A stretch of DNA of 64,000 nt, from contig JBAIAA010000106.1 of assembly GCA_037893245.1 (NCBI GenBank), forward strand, positions 124,001-188,000, given 5' to 3'. A model generated the notes under the pieces. It did no database searches, had not been told where the DNA came from, and worked only from the letters and a program-made list of their open reading frames with translations. The stretch is from Crossaster papposus. Its lineage: Eukaryota > Echinodermata > Asteroidea > Velatida > Solasteridae. Made by a program: the position numbers and the translations under genes. Position 1 is the first letter of the stretch. Each line of letters starts with the position of its first letter. Shown piece by piece: positions 22,265 through 34,570 of this stretch.

Positions 22265-23417
22265 GTATGTGGAATTTTATTGGAGTTCATGGTCAGTTGA
22301 TAATGTAGAGATTATCTAGGTGTCATCCTAGTTCCTTTTAGACTTTTAAAGATAGCGTATTTTGACTCTTAAACTTTGATGAACTTTTATCAACCTTTTG
22401 TGTAGTCTGGCCTGTGACACATTTACTTTTGCTAGATTCCTGTTCAGATCGAGTCATGTTTTATCCAAGGATTATCTTATTGTTCCGGATGATATTTTGA
22501 TTCATTGATTTGTTTGTTTGACAGTTCAGACTTTATAGATGAGATTTATACTAAGATTTGTGTTTGATCACTTTTCCCACTGTATGTATTTTTGTAGTAG
22601 GAAAAGTCATTGATGGTTTTCATTTTTGGTAATTGTGCCATTTTCTCTGTACAATATACACTGTACAGGTAGCTAGACATAGGGCACTCAGACCACATGG
22701 TCTTAGAACAATGCCTGTGTGGCCAACCACATAACCTTGGGGCTTCACCAGTTAATGGGCTAGCCTGGAATAATCCCTCATGTTTATCTAGCTTGTATAG
22801 GACATCCCTTTGGTTTGATTTATGAGAGACAAGTGCCAGGCTAGGAAGGACGATAAGATGACTGGCTGGGTCAACTAGTTTTATTTAACTCCAGACTTTA
22901 ACCACATGGATGGTTTTATAGTTAATGTTTTTCTTTATACCAGTAACGTAATGTTGGTTTTTTTATCTTGTATCGATGTGAATTTAGACAGAGAGAAAGT
23001 GTTTATCTTACAAGTTCTGGTTTTGTTATTTTTGTAGATATGACTTTGGCAGTAGAGATAATTAAAAGACTATCCAAGTCTTTAAGTCTAAAGGTGCTTC
23101 AGTACAAAATAGGATTGTTGTAATATCTGACCCATAGTTTTATCACTTATGCAGTGACTTAAGTCAGGCCACCAGGGGTGCAACACAATGGTGACATAAA
23201 ATGTTTGAAAATTGTGGTCGCCATCTTCAATTCCAAGATGGCCACCCTGCCTTCTTGAAATCCAAGATGGCCACCATCCACAAGCTATTTAGCTCAATAG
23301 GTAATAAATAGAGAAGGTCTATTCTCACATTTTAGAGACAAAGAGAAGTGTTTGATGCTATCAAATATTGATCAAACTATGAAACTGATAGTAGTTTAAT
23401 GCATTTTGTTATTTCAG
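22265..23417 (+). other. Probable 5' UTR intron of the transposon gene
   Basis: TTTGCAG precedes a GTATGT donor at 22,265, and TTATTTCAG ends at 23,417, about 74 bp before the coding ATG. The intron contains a partial TIR copy with more AAGATGGCCACC motifs (about 23,215-23,275). Confidence 0.45.
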
Positions 23418-23490
23418 GGACATGCATCCGTTGTTATGGTGACTGCACAAGTGATCAACGCTACATAGGTCCGTTCATCTGCAACTGGAG

Positions 23491-26400
23491 ATGGCAAAGC
23501 GCATGAAACTTGTTGATCCATCTGAGCCACATGCTGAAAAACGTCTAGTTATTCAGTGGGAACTCTGCATTCTTTGTCAAAAGAACACTACTGAAAAGGT
23601 TCAGTTTCCCAGACAACAAAAAGGTGGACAAGGTGAAGTAACTGTCGCAGGGTATAGAACATTGGCTGAAAATCTCCTCGAGTTTAATCACCTCGGTCTG
23701 CTGCCTATAACGATAAACATTGACGCATTGGACGAAGGTCATGGTGTCGAGGCAGCTTTCATTGCTCATAATGCATGTTGGCATAGATCGTGCAGGCTTA
23801 TGTACAACAATACGAAACTGGAACGTGCAAGGAAGCGTCCTAAAGATATACCAGCTGATGATGGAGGTGAAAGTTCATCTGGTGTTTCTAAGCGCACACG
23901 GTCAAGTTCTGTGTCATCAATTCCTCAGGATCTCTGCTTTTTCTGCGGGCAGTCATCTGGAAAAGCGCAACTTCATGAGGTTTCCACTTTCAAAAAACCC
24001 AAACGTGTTCGAGAGTGTGCTGCACTTCTAGACGACGATGACTTGCTGAGACGTCTGAGTGGCAGAGATATGGTTGCTCTTGAAGCGAAATACCATGCGA
24101 AGTGCTTAGCCTCTCTCTATTATCATGCATCCATGGTCCGAAAGGAGCAAAACAGCACTGAGAATATCGATAACATGCTGTATGGAATAGCATTTGCAGA
24201 ACTTGTTACATATATCGAGGAGAGCCGTTTGGAGGATGCCCGCACCATTGCCCCTGTATTTAAACTAGCAGATCTATCGAAGCTTTATTCCTCCAGACTG
24301 GATCAATTAGGAATTAAGCAGGAAAGCCGCATACAATCTACAAGGCTCAAGTAGAGAATTCTTGCTCATTTTCCGGACATGAGAGCAACTAAAAAGGGTA
24401 GAGACGTTTTGCTAGTGTTCGATGAGGACATCGGACGTGCCTTAGCAAAGGTATGTCAACAGGACAGCGACAGTGATGCAATGCACCTTGCACGGGCAGC
24501 TCAGATCGTCCGTATACATCTGTTTGATAACTCCAAGCCATTCGATGGTTCATTTAGTGCAACATGTCAGGAGGAATCTGTGCCTAGTTCACTTATATCA
24601 TTAGTCAACATGATACTGGAGGGTCCTAGCATCAAGGACCAGGCGTACCAACCTTATAACCCAGCTGCACTGAGCTTGGCACAGCTTTTCAAGTTCAATG
24701 CAGTCAAGCATGCCCGAAAGGACAAACCCACTGATTTGAGACACAGTTTGGAACGGGAAACCCCACTGGCAATTTATGTTGAATTGAAAGTACATGCAGA
24801 AACCAGGAAGAGAGAATTGGTGGAGAAGCTCTCCCAGCTTGGTATCAGCATCACGTATGATAGAGTTCTTCAGGTTTCTGCTGATATGGGAAATAGTGTG
24901 TGCCAACTCTACAGATTGGAACAGGTTGTATGTCCACCAAACCTGAAGCTGAACTTGTTTACTACCTCCGCTGTTGACAATATCGATGTTAATCCGGGTT
25001 CAACAACAGCTAAAGACTCATTCCATGGAACTGGCATCTCATTATTCCAGCACCCAAGACAACCTGATGATGGCACTGATCGTGGTCGAATCATTCTCAG
25101 TGGTGCAGCTGGCACGAAGAAACTCGGTGCTTTGCCAAATTACTACACCAATGTACCACCTGTACAGGAAAGTGTAAAGGGGTCACCAGTTCCAGACATT
25201 GGTAAAGAGTCTCTGGCCCGGGAAAAGACGTCCAGTGACGATAGATGGCTCGAGCATGTAAGAGACCACATAGAAAATAAGACCATGGCCTCTCGTTCTG
25301 AGAACATTTCGTGGGCAGCTTACCATGCTCACAACCTGTCTCAATCAGCTCGTCCAATGTCCGTTACAGCTCTACTACCACTGTTTCATGAGAGTGCTCA
25401 CACTGGGGCCATGATAAAACACTCAATGGATGTCATTTTGAGTGCTGTGCAGCACATAAATCCTGGGCAAACTCCTGTCATCGCCGTTGATCAGCCATTA
25501 TTCGCAATTGCAAAGGAAATTCAGTGGATATGGCCTGAGAAATATGGAGAGGATAAATTCGTTATTCTGTTTGGGGGATTGCACATTGAATTGGCAGCAC
25601 TGAAGACGGCAGGTGACTGGTTAGGAGGAAGTGGCTGGGTAGAAGCATTGGTTCAAGCGGACATTGCTTCAGCTGGAACAGCAGATTTCTTCCTGCGAGC
25701 TGCGCATGTTGCGCGTACACGTCACGCACATCAGGTTACAGCTGCAACATTGAGCATCCTGCAGCATCACGCATACGATGACTATGCAAGAGCAGCTGAC
25801 AAGGATCAACAGTTGTCATTCAAGGAATGGTGTCAAAGAAGAACCAAAGAATGTCCACAATTCCAGTACTGGAGTCTTGCATTGGCATCGGAGGTTTAAA
25901 TCCTGACCTTTGTGCGCTCCTTGAGGGAAGCTGACTTTGATATGTACTTAGATGCTCTCTGGGAGCTTCTCCCGTGGTTCTTTGCTCTTGACCACACACA
26001 CTATGCGAGGTGGATCCCAGTCCACTTACGAGACATGCTAAGCCTTCATAGGACAAACCCCGATGTGTTGGAAGGATTCCAGGCGGGCATGTTCACAGTG
26101 CAGAAGACGAAGCGCATATTTTCCTCCATTGCCACGGACCAGGCACATGAGCAGAATAATGCATGCATCAAGGGAGACGGAGGAGCTGTTGGTCTCCTGG
26201 ACAATCCCAGTGCTCTGCAAAGATGGATGGTTGCTGGCCCAGAGGTTGCAAGAGTGATTGGTGAGTTTGAGATGGCCCAGGTGCACCACGACAGCAAAGC
26301 TCAAGCATCAGGACCAAACTGAAAGCATACAGAAGTCCTTCGACAAAGATGTCAGGTCACTTGTGTCTGTTTTCGAGGAGCTTGGTAATCCGTTTCTTGA

Positions 26401-28053
26401 AGAAACCACTGACATTTTGGTCCTCGACACAAAGGAGATTGTAAGCTCATCAGTTGCTCACATTGTGCAAAATATCCAGAAGGTAGGAAAGGAGGCTTTG
26501 AAATCATTTGTGCAAGAAAGGCTCATCGAGCGTAAAAAGCCTCTCAATGATGTCCTCTCCCGCAACAAGTTGCCATTATTCAGAAGCTCATCAGCAAAAG
26601 TCCAACCAAAAGACAAACAGAAAGTAGCCTCATTAAAGAATGATGTGCAATTGTTTTCCCGCCTTTACATTGCTTGTCAGACGCGGGAGGGAAACCTTGA
26701 TGATTTTTTCCGACATGAAAATCAGCCTTACCCTCCATCCTTGTCCCAGGCAGGGAAGCTTCAAACTGGAACAAAGAGTGATCTTTTGCAATGCTTCGAG
26801 GAAATGACACCGCTAAGTACACAGGCTCCAGAGGTTACATGCGTAATACTTGATGGGGCAGTGATTGTTCAAAATATAAATCCTGGAACAGTGAAGACTT
26901 TCGGAGAATATGCCAAAGAGGTATTCATCCCATTTGTTCTCTCACAGTACAAATCTGCAACCCGACTTGACCTGGTGTGGGACCGCTACCTGCCTGGAAG
27001 TCTGAAGAGCATGACCCGAGAAAAGCGTGGCAAGGAAGTTCGTAGACGTGTGGGTACCTCAGTTGCAGTTCCTGGACAATGACAATCGTGTCGACGAAAA
27101 CAAGACAGAACTTTTCAGTTTCCTCTCCAAAGAAATAATCAAATCAGTTGAAGACCAGAGCAATAAGTTAGTAGTCACACTGGAAACTGAGGTTTTAATT
27201 GCTCCACCACGCATGCACCTAGAATCACTTGCTCCATGCAGCCAAGAAGAGGCAGATGGCCGCATATTCCTCCATGCAGCTGATGCGTCACAGAGAGGGA
27301 ATGATAAGATCCTCATTAGAACCGTTGATACAGATGTTGTCGTACTCGCCATTACAGCAACCCAGAGACTTTCTGTGAAGATATGGATAGCCTTTGGAAC
27401 AGGGAAGAGCTTGCGATTCATCTCTGCACATGACATAGCCACTGCTCTCGGCCCTGAGAAGTGTAACGCCCTCCCCATGTTTCATGCACTGACAGGATGC
27501 GGCACTGTGTCAGCGTTTGCTGGGCGTGGTAAGCGAACTGCATGGGCTGTATGGGAGTCGTTCCCAGAGCTCACAGATGTGCTATCTGAAGTCAATCATG
27601 AACAGACAGACATAACGGAGTCCTGTATGAGCATCATTGCAAGATTTGTCATTTTGATGTATGATCGCACAAGTACCTGTACTGACATTAATACAGCACG
27701 AAAGAAACTGTTTGCAAAGAAAGGCAGACCTCTAGAATCAATTCCGCCTACACACCACGCTCTGGTGCAGCATGTTCGACGCGCAGTGTACCAAGGATCC
27801 GTATGCTGGGGTCAGGCATTACATGTGCAACCTCAACTCCCATGTCCAAGTGAGTGGGGTTGGGAAAAGACATCTGAAGGTCAGTTCAAACCGATTTGGA
27901 CAACACTACCGGAAGCTGCAAAGATCTGCAATGAACTTATCCGGTGTGGATGCACAAAATGATGCACTGGTCGGTGTAGGTGTAAGAAGTCGGCACTTCC
28001 ATGCACATCACTTTGTTCTTGTGATGGGGAATACAACAGAGACTAGAAAAATC
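23491..28053 (+). pseudogene. Large zinc-module / PIN-like protein of the 6.9-kb transposon, broken
   Basis: About 1,520 codons from ATG 23,491. In-frame stops at 24,352 (TAG) and 25,897 (TAA) leave the frame unchanged. Frameshifts fall at about 26,300 and 27,080. A further TGA at 27,960 cuts off the Cys-rich tail. Visible parts: two C2HC-like modules (CILC with HxxxWHRSC; CFFC with YHAKC), a central all-helical region with PWFFALDHTHYARWIP and DQAHEQNNACIKGDGGAVGL, and then an EAD ... VDTDVVVLAI ... MFHALTGCG block. The acidic spacing there recalls FEN/PIN-like nucleases. The tail is CGCTK(stop)CTGRCRCKKSALPC. From memory the family is common as uncharacterised predicted proteins in marine animals. 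The third acidic position (GCD in relatives I recall) is Gly here (codon 27,501). Function unproven; a role in transposition is inferred from the flanking TIRs. Confidence 0.72.
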
Positions 28054-28221
28054 AAGAGACAGTAACTGTTCTTTTTCGGCCAACTGCTCGTGATGTTTTC
28101 TTGATGGGTAGACACACAACATGTGAAGGAATGACCTGTAGACTGATGATATGCTATGTTAATAGCCTTGGATGGTGACTATCTTTGATTATAAGATAGC
28201 TGCCACATATTCAATGTCACT

Positions 28222-28605
28222 ATTGGATTCCCAGACCCCTAAAACGTGGGTATAGGTGTTAAAAATGTATTGATATCTTTACTACTTCATGAGATATTGA
28301 GCAAAATAGCTCGTGGATGGTGGCCATCTTGGAATTCAAGATGGCGGCCACAATTTTCAAACTTTTATGTCACCAATGGATTCCTAGACCCCTAAAATGT
28401 GGGTATAGGCGTTTCAACTGTCTCGATATCTCTACCAGTTAAGAAGATATTCAACAAAACAGATCCACAATGGCGGCCATTTTGAAATCCAAGATGGCCG
28501 CCATACGGGGTGCAATTTCCGGTGGCCCCTGGACTAAAAATCCTTGTATTGTGTTACTCTAACTATGTGCCAAGTTTCATGCTTTTAAGGACAAGTGCAC
28601 AATTG
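28222..28605 (-). repeat. Right terminal inverted repeat
   Basis: Reverse complement of the left TIR with a few percent differences. It keeps CCATCTTGGAATTCAAGATGG, itself a short palindrome, and ATGGCGGCC motifs. Confidence 0.75.
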
Positions 28606-29912
28606 ATCAGCTAAGCCGCCCCATTAAATGTGGACTAACAAAATTTAATAGATTGGGGATATTGTTTGAAAATAGTCGGTTTTTGTCAATGAACATTTAT
28701 ACAACATTCAACTTTTCTTGAAAACCACTGCACACCAGATATTGTGATTTCATGTACATGTATTGTAAGGTACCGGTATTTCAGAATATTTCAGTACTTG
28801 TGGGAGTACAATGTATGTATATTTGCGAACAATACAAAAAGTAAAACATTATTATTAAATACCTTGCTGAACTCTTGACGAATGAAAGTCTAAAGCACCT
28901 GTACAATTATGGTACCTGGTCACTTTCCAGAAAGGTGGTATTTAAATGTCAATTGCACGTACATGTACCAAACAATGCTTGATGGCTGACCAGCATTGAA
29001 AAAAATGACTTCTTTCAAATACTACCCCCCAATTTATTATTTAGTTAGTCTGCATTTGTTAGCAATTGATATGAATGGCTAAATTTAAGTCAGCTTGACT
29101 TGTTTTCTTAGTGTATGATTTCCCAATGTTTATAAAATGCTCCATTTCACCAGGGTCTTGTACCAAGACTACAAGAACGTGATTGTATTTCTTGGTTTTT
29201 GTACATCACAAACCTTCAAAAGAGTCAGTGTAACAATATTTACTATACAATACTAACCTCCCCAAAACCATCCATTTATGAAAATCACAGCAAAAGCAAA
29301 TGTTTAATATTATTCCCTTTAACAGGGCTGTTTTGTTCAAAGTAAGATGCACAATGTACACGGACAAGAGAGCTGTTGAAGGAAAATTAATTCATCTTTA
29401 AATAACACTGGCATTAACTGGATATATTTTCATAAAATATGTTTCAGCCAAGAAAGAATGTTATTAAAACAATAGCTTGTTTTTATAACCTCTTTTAATT
29501 TATGGCCATCATGTTTATTTCTAGTGATTTGGATAAATGTAACCTTTATTATAAGTGCATTGAGGTAGGAATACATTCCTAATCTTAGATGTACCTCCAT
29601 TGCAAGTGTTATCAAAGAATTACATTTTGAAAATGATTCACATGTATTTTGAATTTCATTTGTTGCCAGAACAAACAGCACTCTAAATGTCGCTGTTTGC
29701 TGCTTTGTAACAAATAACAGAAACTCGTTTAGAATGACTAAATTGGCAATTGCAGTGTAAAGTTAAAATGTGTCTAATACTAATTGTAGTTTTCCCCTCT
29801 GAAAAAAGGCCATGTCCGAATTCCTTGGCTGCAGCTTAAATTGCATAAAAGTCTGTGGGAATATTAGTAAGAATTAATTTATTATTACCCTGAAGCTTGC
29901 TTAGCCCAGTAA
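28606..29912. other. AT-rich spacer, no gene seen
   Basis: No coding signature. Short ACATGTA runs occur at about 28,752 and 28,963. Confidence 0.4.
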
Positions 29913-30156
29913 TATACCCAGCACGATATGAGACCAAGGGACTGCCCCCTTAGACCACCATATACCACCGTATACCTATACACTCTCTAGACTGATGTAC
30001 TTACCCCCCCCCCCCCCCCCCCCCCCATTCCCTAAAAACCTACAAAGAATCCTGAAAAAAACTAGAATATTCCGCAAGCACAATGGCGACCACAAAGGAG
30101 GGGGGGGGGGGGGGGGGAGGGGGGTTCCTTTTGTCTCATATCTTGCTTCATGTATA
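29913..30156. mobile_element. hAT-type MITE with poly-C/poly-G core, copy 1
   Basis: Ends TATACCCAGCACGATATGAG and, inverted, CTCATATCTTGCTTCATGTATA. The interior has a C-run (30,005-30,026) and a G-run (30,102-30,117) that can pair. Same family as 35,320-35,506 and 44,470-44,730. No 8-bp duplication is visible at this copy. Confidence 0.6.
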
Positions 30157-30341
30157 AATAGTGGACAAAGACCCTGACATTTTTGTTAAAAGGCAAATTT
30201 TAATAGCATTGTGTTTCTTGGGACTGTAGCTATACTTACAAATTCAACTAAAATCAACCTTAGGGCAATACAAAAATTATATGAAAAGGCATATTCAATA
30301 CGTAAGCAAAATTGTTTCCTTTGAGAAGTTGGGTTATACCC

Positions 30342-31171
30342 CCTTCACATACACGGATTTTTCTTACGAGTCCTTACGGATCGCACAGAATCACGGATCT
30401 TTCATGGATCCTTACGATTTGGCCACTTTTACGACCGATTTCAGAGTTGTAAAGAGTTATTACGAGCTATTTACGGTTTATTACGGAAGACTATGAGTTA
30501 TTGCGATGTATTTACGTCAAAATTCTACGATTTGTTACGAGTTGTCACGAATAACTACGAGCAACTTACGAGCATTTTACGACCTGTTTACGTGTTGTTA
30601 CGAATAGTTACGCGTTAGTTACGAGTATTTACGAGTCTTCAGGATTTGTTGCCAAAAAATATATAAATCCTGCAAATCTCAATGTATCATCATTCGTAAA
30701 GTATACCTATCAATTATTAAAGTACTCGTAACTACACGTAAAGTGCTCGTAATAACTCGTACAAATCCGTAAAGCCATCGTAATACGACCCGAATGAAAC
30801 CATAAACAACACGTAAGCACTCGTAATAATCCGTAAATAATCAGTAAACTAACCGTAACAAATTGTTAAAAAACTTGTTACGAGTCATTTACGGATTTTT
30901 GCGAGCAGTTTACGGATGGTTACGTGTTGTTGCGAGCGGTTTACGATACTTACGGATTTTTACGAGTTATTTACGGGAAAATCAATCCATGGACAATCGT
31001 AAGATTGTTGGCATGTCAACAAATTTGCCTCTCCTTTCACGGATCCTTAAGAGTGTCTGCGAGTTGTTGCGAGTCATTTACGGATACCAGCGAGTTATTT
31101 ACGGATGCTTGCGATTGACTACGAGTTGGCGATCCGTAAGGACTCGTAAGAAGAATCCGTGTATGTGAAGG
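30342..31171. mobile_element. 830-bp MITE packed with TTACGAGT/TTACGGAT motifs
   Basis: 43-bp termini (30,342-30,384 and 31,129-31,171) are inverted with one mismatch and contain CTTACGAGTCCTTACGGATC. Between them, dozens of TTACGAGT, TTACGGAT, TTACGTGT and their complements occur in both directions at about 10-20 bp spacing, forward in each half and complementary near the centre. No coding role. Short frames here are artefacts of the repetition. Confidence 0.75.
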
Positions 31172-31698
31172 ATAGATGTATAAAGATCATAACAAAAATT
31201 AACAAAATAAATTCCAAAAGTGCAAACGTCCTGAATTTATGACCAAAAAAATTCATGAAAATAAATATATTTTAAGGGGATCGTTGTCATTCTCAAAATA
31301 CCAAACGGATTCTGCCCACAAAACTTGTTGGCGAGAGATCACCCCCTAATTAATATGTACCGAAAGCTTTCCATTTTCACGAATATTACGTTGAGCACGA
31401 AATTTGATGATAAAATGTGGACAGTATGTACATTGTACAAGTATGCGTGCATGTACATGTACATGTACATCCAGATACAATGAGACGTTGAGTCAGGGTG
31501 TTAGACCTATACATATGTATGTTATGCAAAGTACGTAATGTACGCTGCATTCATTAGGCTAAGCAGGTGCGTGCGCATGTCAATACTTCTACGTAATTCC
31601 AAAGACGTTGCTACCGACAGGTTCGTGAGTGATGATGGTTTATCGCGATAGCGCCCTCTCGTGGCTGCAGATTATGCAACGTCTTGCCCTAAGACTAG

Positions 31699-33079
31699 TC
31701 CTTTCCCCACTTCAATACCTGAGGCTTTTCCCCACATCAATACCGAGGGTTTTTCCACATTAATTTCTGAGGTTTTTGTTTACGAATTGTTTATGTCTAC
31801 GAATCGGGTTTTCCACCTTCCTTTTTTTTCTTTTTTCTTTTTTCCCTTTCCTTTCCTTTCATTTCCCCTTTCCTTTCATTTCCTTTTTCTTTCTCTTTCC
31901 TTTTCCTTTCCTTTCCCTGTTCATTTCCTTTTTCTTTCCCTTTCCTTTTCCTTTCCTTTCCCTGTTTCTTTCCTTTCCTTTTTCTTTTTCTTTCCTTTCC
32001 TTTCCCTTTCCTTTCCTTTCTTTTTTCTTTCCTTTCCTTTTTTTTTTTTTCCTTTTCCTTTTTCTTTTCTTTTCCTTTTCCTTTCACTTTCCCTTTCCTT
32101 TTCTTTCCTTTTTCTTTTCCTTTCCCCTTTAATTTCCTTTTAATTTCCTTTCTATCCATCTATATCCATCTATATCCATCCATATCCATATATATCCATA
32201 CATATACGGATACGGATACGGATACGGATATGGATACGGATACGGATACGGATACGGATACATGCATATATGGATACGTACGGATATATCCATACATATC
32301 CGTACATATCCGTACATATCCATATATATATACGCCCTATATATTGGCACAATCACCCTTTGGTCGACCATTTTGCGTAATTTTAACGACATTAGGGAGA
32401 CCATGGTCATTAGGGAGACCATTTCGAGGTCGCCCTAACGCCCAACTACAGGAAGGAGATACATTTTTTTACATTTAATAGTCTATATCGATAGAGTGGG
32501 GTCCATAATGCATGAATATGAAATTTTGTGGCAAAAGCTCTAGGTAAAAACGGGTTAGGTTACAAATAAAAACGTAACATTTTGCGCGCGTCTCTACGGA
32601 GTGGTCGCGCTAATGGTGGTTTGTCGAGGTTATATATATATATATATCCGTATATGTATGAATATAGATGGATATAGGTGGATAGAAAGGAAATTAAAAG
32701 GAAATTAAAGGGGAAAGGAAAGGAAAGGAAAGGGAAAGGAAAAAGAAAAGGGAAAGAAAAAGGGAATGGAAAAGGAAAGAAAAAGGAAGGGAAAGGGAAA
32801 AAAAGGAAAGGAAAGGAAAGGGAAAGAAAAGGAAAAGAAAGGAAAGAAAAATAAAAGGAAAGGAAATGAAAAGGGAAAGGAAAGGAAAAGGAAAGGGAAA
32901 GAAAAAGGAAATGAAAGGAAAGGGGAAATGAAAGGAAAGAAAAGGGAAAAAAGAAAAAAGAAAAAAGGAAGGTAGAAAACCCGATTCGTAGACATAAATG
33001 GGAGAAAAACCTCAGAAATGTGGAAATAAAACCTGTATTGATGTGGGGAAAAGCCTCAGGTATTGATGTGGGGAAAGGA
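31699..33079. mobile_element. Foldback element with polypyrimidine/polypurine arms
   Basis: Left end TCCTTTCCCCACTTCAATAC and right end are inverted for roughly 450 bp. Each arm has about 110 bp of unique sequence (TGAGGxTTTTCC, GTCTACGAATCGGGTTTTCC), then a pure pyrimidine tract on the plus strand (about 31,815-32,147), complemented by a pure purine tract (about 32,690-32,968). Next come TATCCATC and GGATAC microsatellites. The centre (about 32,340-32,620) is unique. The empty site is seen in the left arm at about 20,785 (CTAGGAAGGGACC). Confidence 0.75.
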
Positions 33080-33965
33080 CCAGATTGGGATATGCATTTT
33101 GTAAAGAGGAAAATAGCCCCAGTGAATTAAGGAGGCAGGTAAAGGGATATATTATTGTCTTTATATTTTGTATTAGTTTTCGGCCACGAATGGCAACATT
33201 CGAATAAATATGCCGTTACAGAGAGTAGGATGATGTAATAAAGTGATGTAGCAGCACAAACAAGGGCAAAGCAGAGGGTTATGAATAGTATGCGGCACTG
33301 GGAAGTCAATGTGTTGCAATAGAAGACAAAACAAAACGAGACAATACCGACATAAAATAGTCAGGAAAGGTGAAATGAATAATGAAACGGGGGTTTACGG
33401 TATTTATGGTGAATTGGATCTAAACGTTTAAGGTTTGATGCTTGTAGAGATTGCTAAAAAAACCAGATGCATGGCAATGGGGGAAAACAGCCCGTTATAA
33501 TGGCATGGGATTTGTTTGTGTATTCAGTATTCCCCTTAAATTTGAGCAAAATAGGCCGATTATGTAGTCCACGCTCGCCAGAAGGTCGACAACTCGCAGA
33601 GTATTATTTTGACGTCTGATCAATTGGTCGCTATGCTGTCCGGTGGGATTTTCGCCTTAGCGTGTTCTGCGGCACTTTTGTTGAGTTAACGTATTTCGCT
33701 TGTGGGCAAATTACGATATACCCATTTGGTTTTAGTAATGGTCGAGTGCTGTTAATACAGAGGAAATGAAACATTTGAGCACTTTAAGGTTTTAGTTACC
33801 TGCTTTTAATAAGGTTAAATTACACTGTGCAAGTAACTGAACATGCACACGTCACGCTACAAGGTACTTGCTATGACGGGCGCGGTCCACTCTATGCGTT
33901 TTGATGTCCACGGTGTTGTCTTGCGAACCAGTACATTTTGATAAATAAAACAAACAAATGAGAAG

Positions 33966-34172
33966 ATGAACCCCGGTTATAACAATGAGATAATAAAACC
34001 TCTCGAGAAAATAAGACAAATAATAATAATCTGGAATGAGTACCGTAAAAAAGGGAGCAAGCCGCAAAAGGAGTTGGGCAAGGCGGATTATCAGGAGATC
34101 ACTATACAAAGGTGGCAGCAAATAGCATCGGGAAATAAACACATGCGTGATCAAGTATTTATACAAAATTAG
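33966..34172 (+). CDS. Unrecognised 68-residue frame, right-arm copy
   Basis: Inverted copy of the frame at 19,699-19,905, still open, with three visible residue changes. No recognised family. Confidence 0.25.
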   Translation: MNPGYNNEIIKPLEKIRQIIIIWNEYRKKGSKPQKELGKADYQEITIQRWQQIASGNKHMRDQVFIQN

Positions 34173-34570
34173 AGAAGAGTCCCAATGTATCCACAATTTG
34201 GTTTTCTCTGTTGTTTTTACGATTTGGCCATGATGTTATTTCCGGGTTTGCCCCGCTTTTGTAGAAAAGAGTCACTGTCGGCCAATCATCGAGGATGAGG
34301 TAGATCGGGAAATTACATACTTTGGTGCTGAAATACATCAGTAGATAAAATATTTTCAATTGCTAGCTGAGCTAACCGTTTCGCATAAGAATGTTTTACA
34401 GGAAGGACTCTAGTACATCGAAGTGAGAGAGTGCTGTAGCAACTACTGACCTCGTTCGGCACGCAAGACGACAGACGTGTAGTTTGGTGATAACACGCTT
34501 ACGAGGAACGGGGGAAGGATGCAAGTCAGGATTAGAACTTCGGAACCTCAATTGGGTACTCTTCAAGACA

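Larger units (their letters stand above)
21681..28605 (+). mobile_element. 6.9-kb DNA transposon with about 385-bp terminal inverted repeats
   Basis: 21,681-22,066 and 28,222-28,605 are near-identical inverted copies (both hold AAAAGCATGAAACTTGGCAC, GGGGCCACCGGAAATTGCA and CCTAxACCCACxTTTTAGGG). They bracket one long plus-strand gene. No clear target duplication is visible (left flank AAGGTCG, right flank ATCAGC). A degraded extra piece of the TIR lies inside at about 23,190-23,300. The encoded protein is not one I can assign to a named transposase superfamily. Confidence 0.75.

Noticed and set aside
27960..27962. In-frame TGA in a Cys-rich tail as selenocysteine
   Set aside because: The same gene has TAG and TAA nonsense codons and two frameshifts, so simple decay is more likely. 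No SECIS-like hairpin was recognised downstream.
31661..32159. Phe/Ser/Pro-rich and Lys/Gly-rich frames of 118-160 codons
   Set aside because: Direct consequence of the polypyrimidine/polypurine tract. No protein signature.
32129..32422. Tyr/Arg-repeat frames
   Set aside because: Translation of TATCCATC/GGATAC microsatellites.
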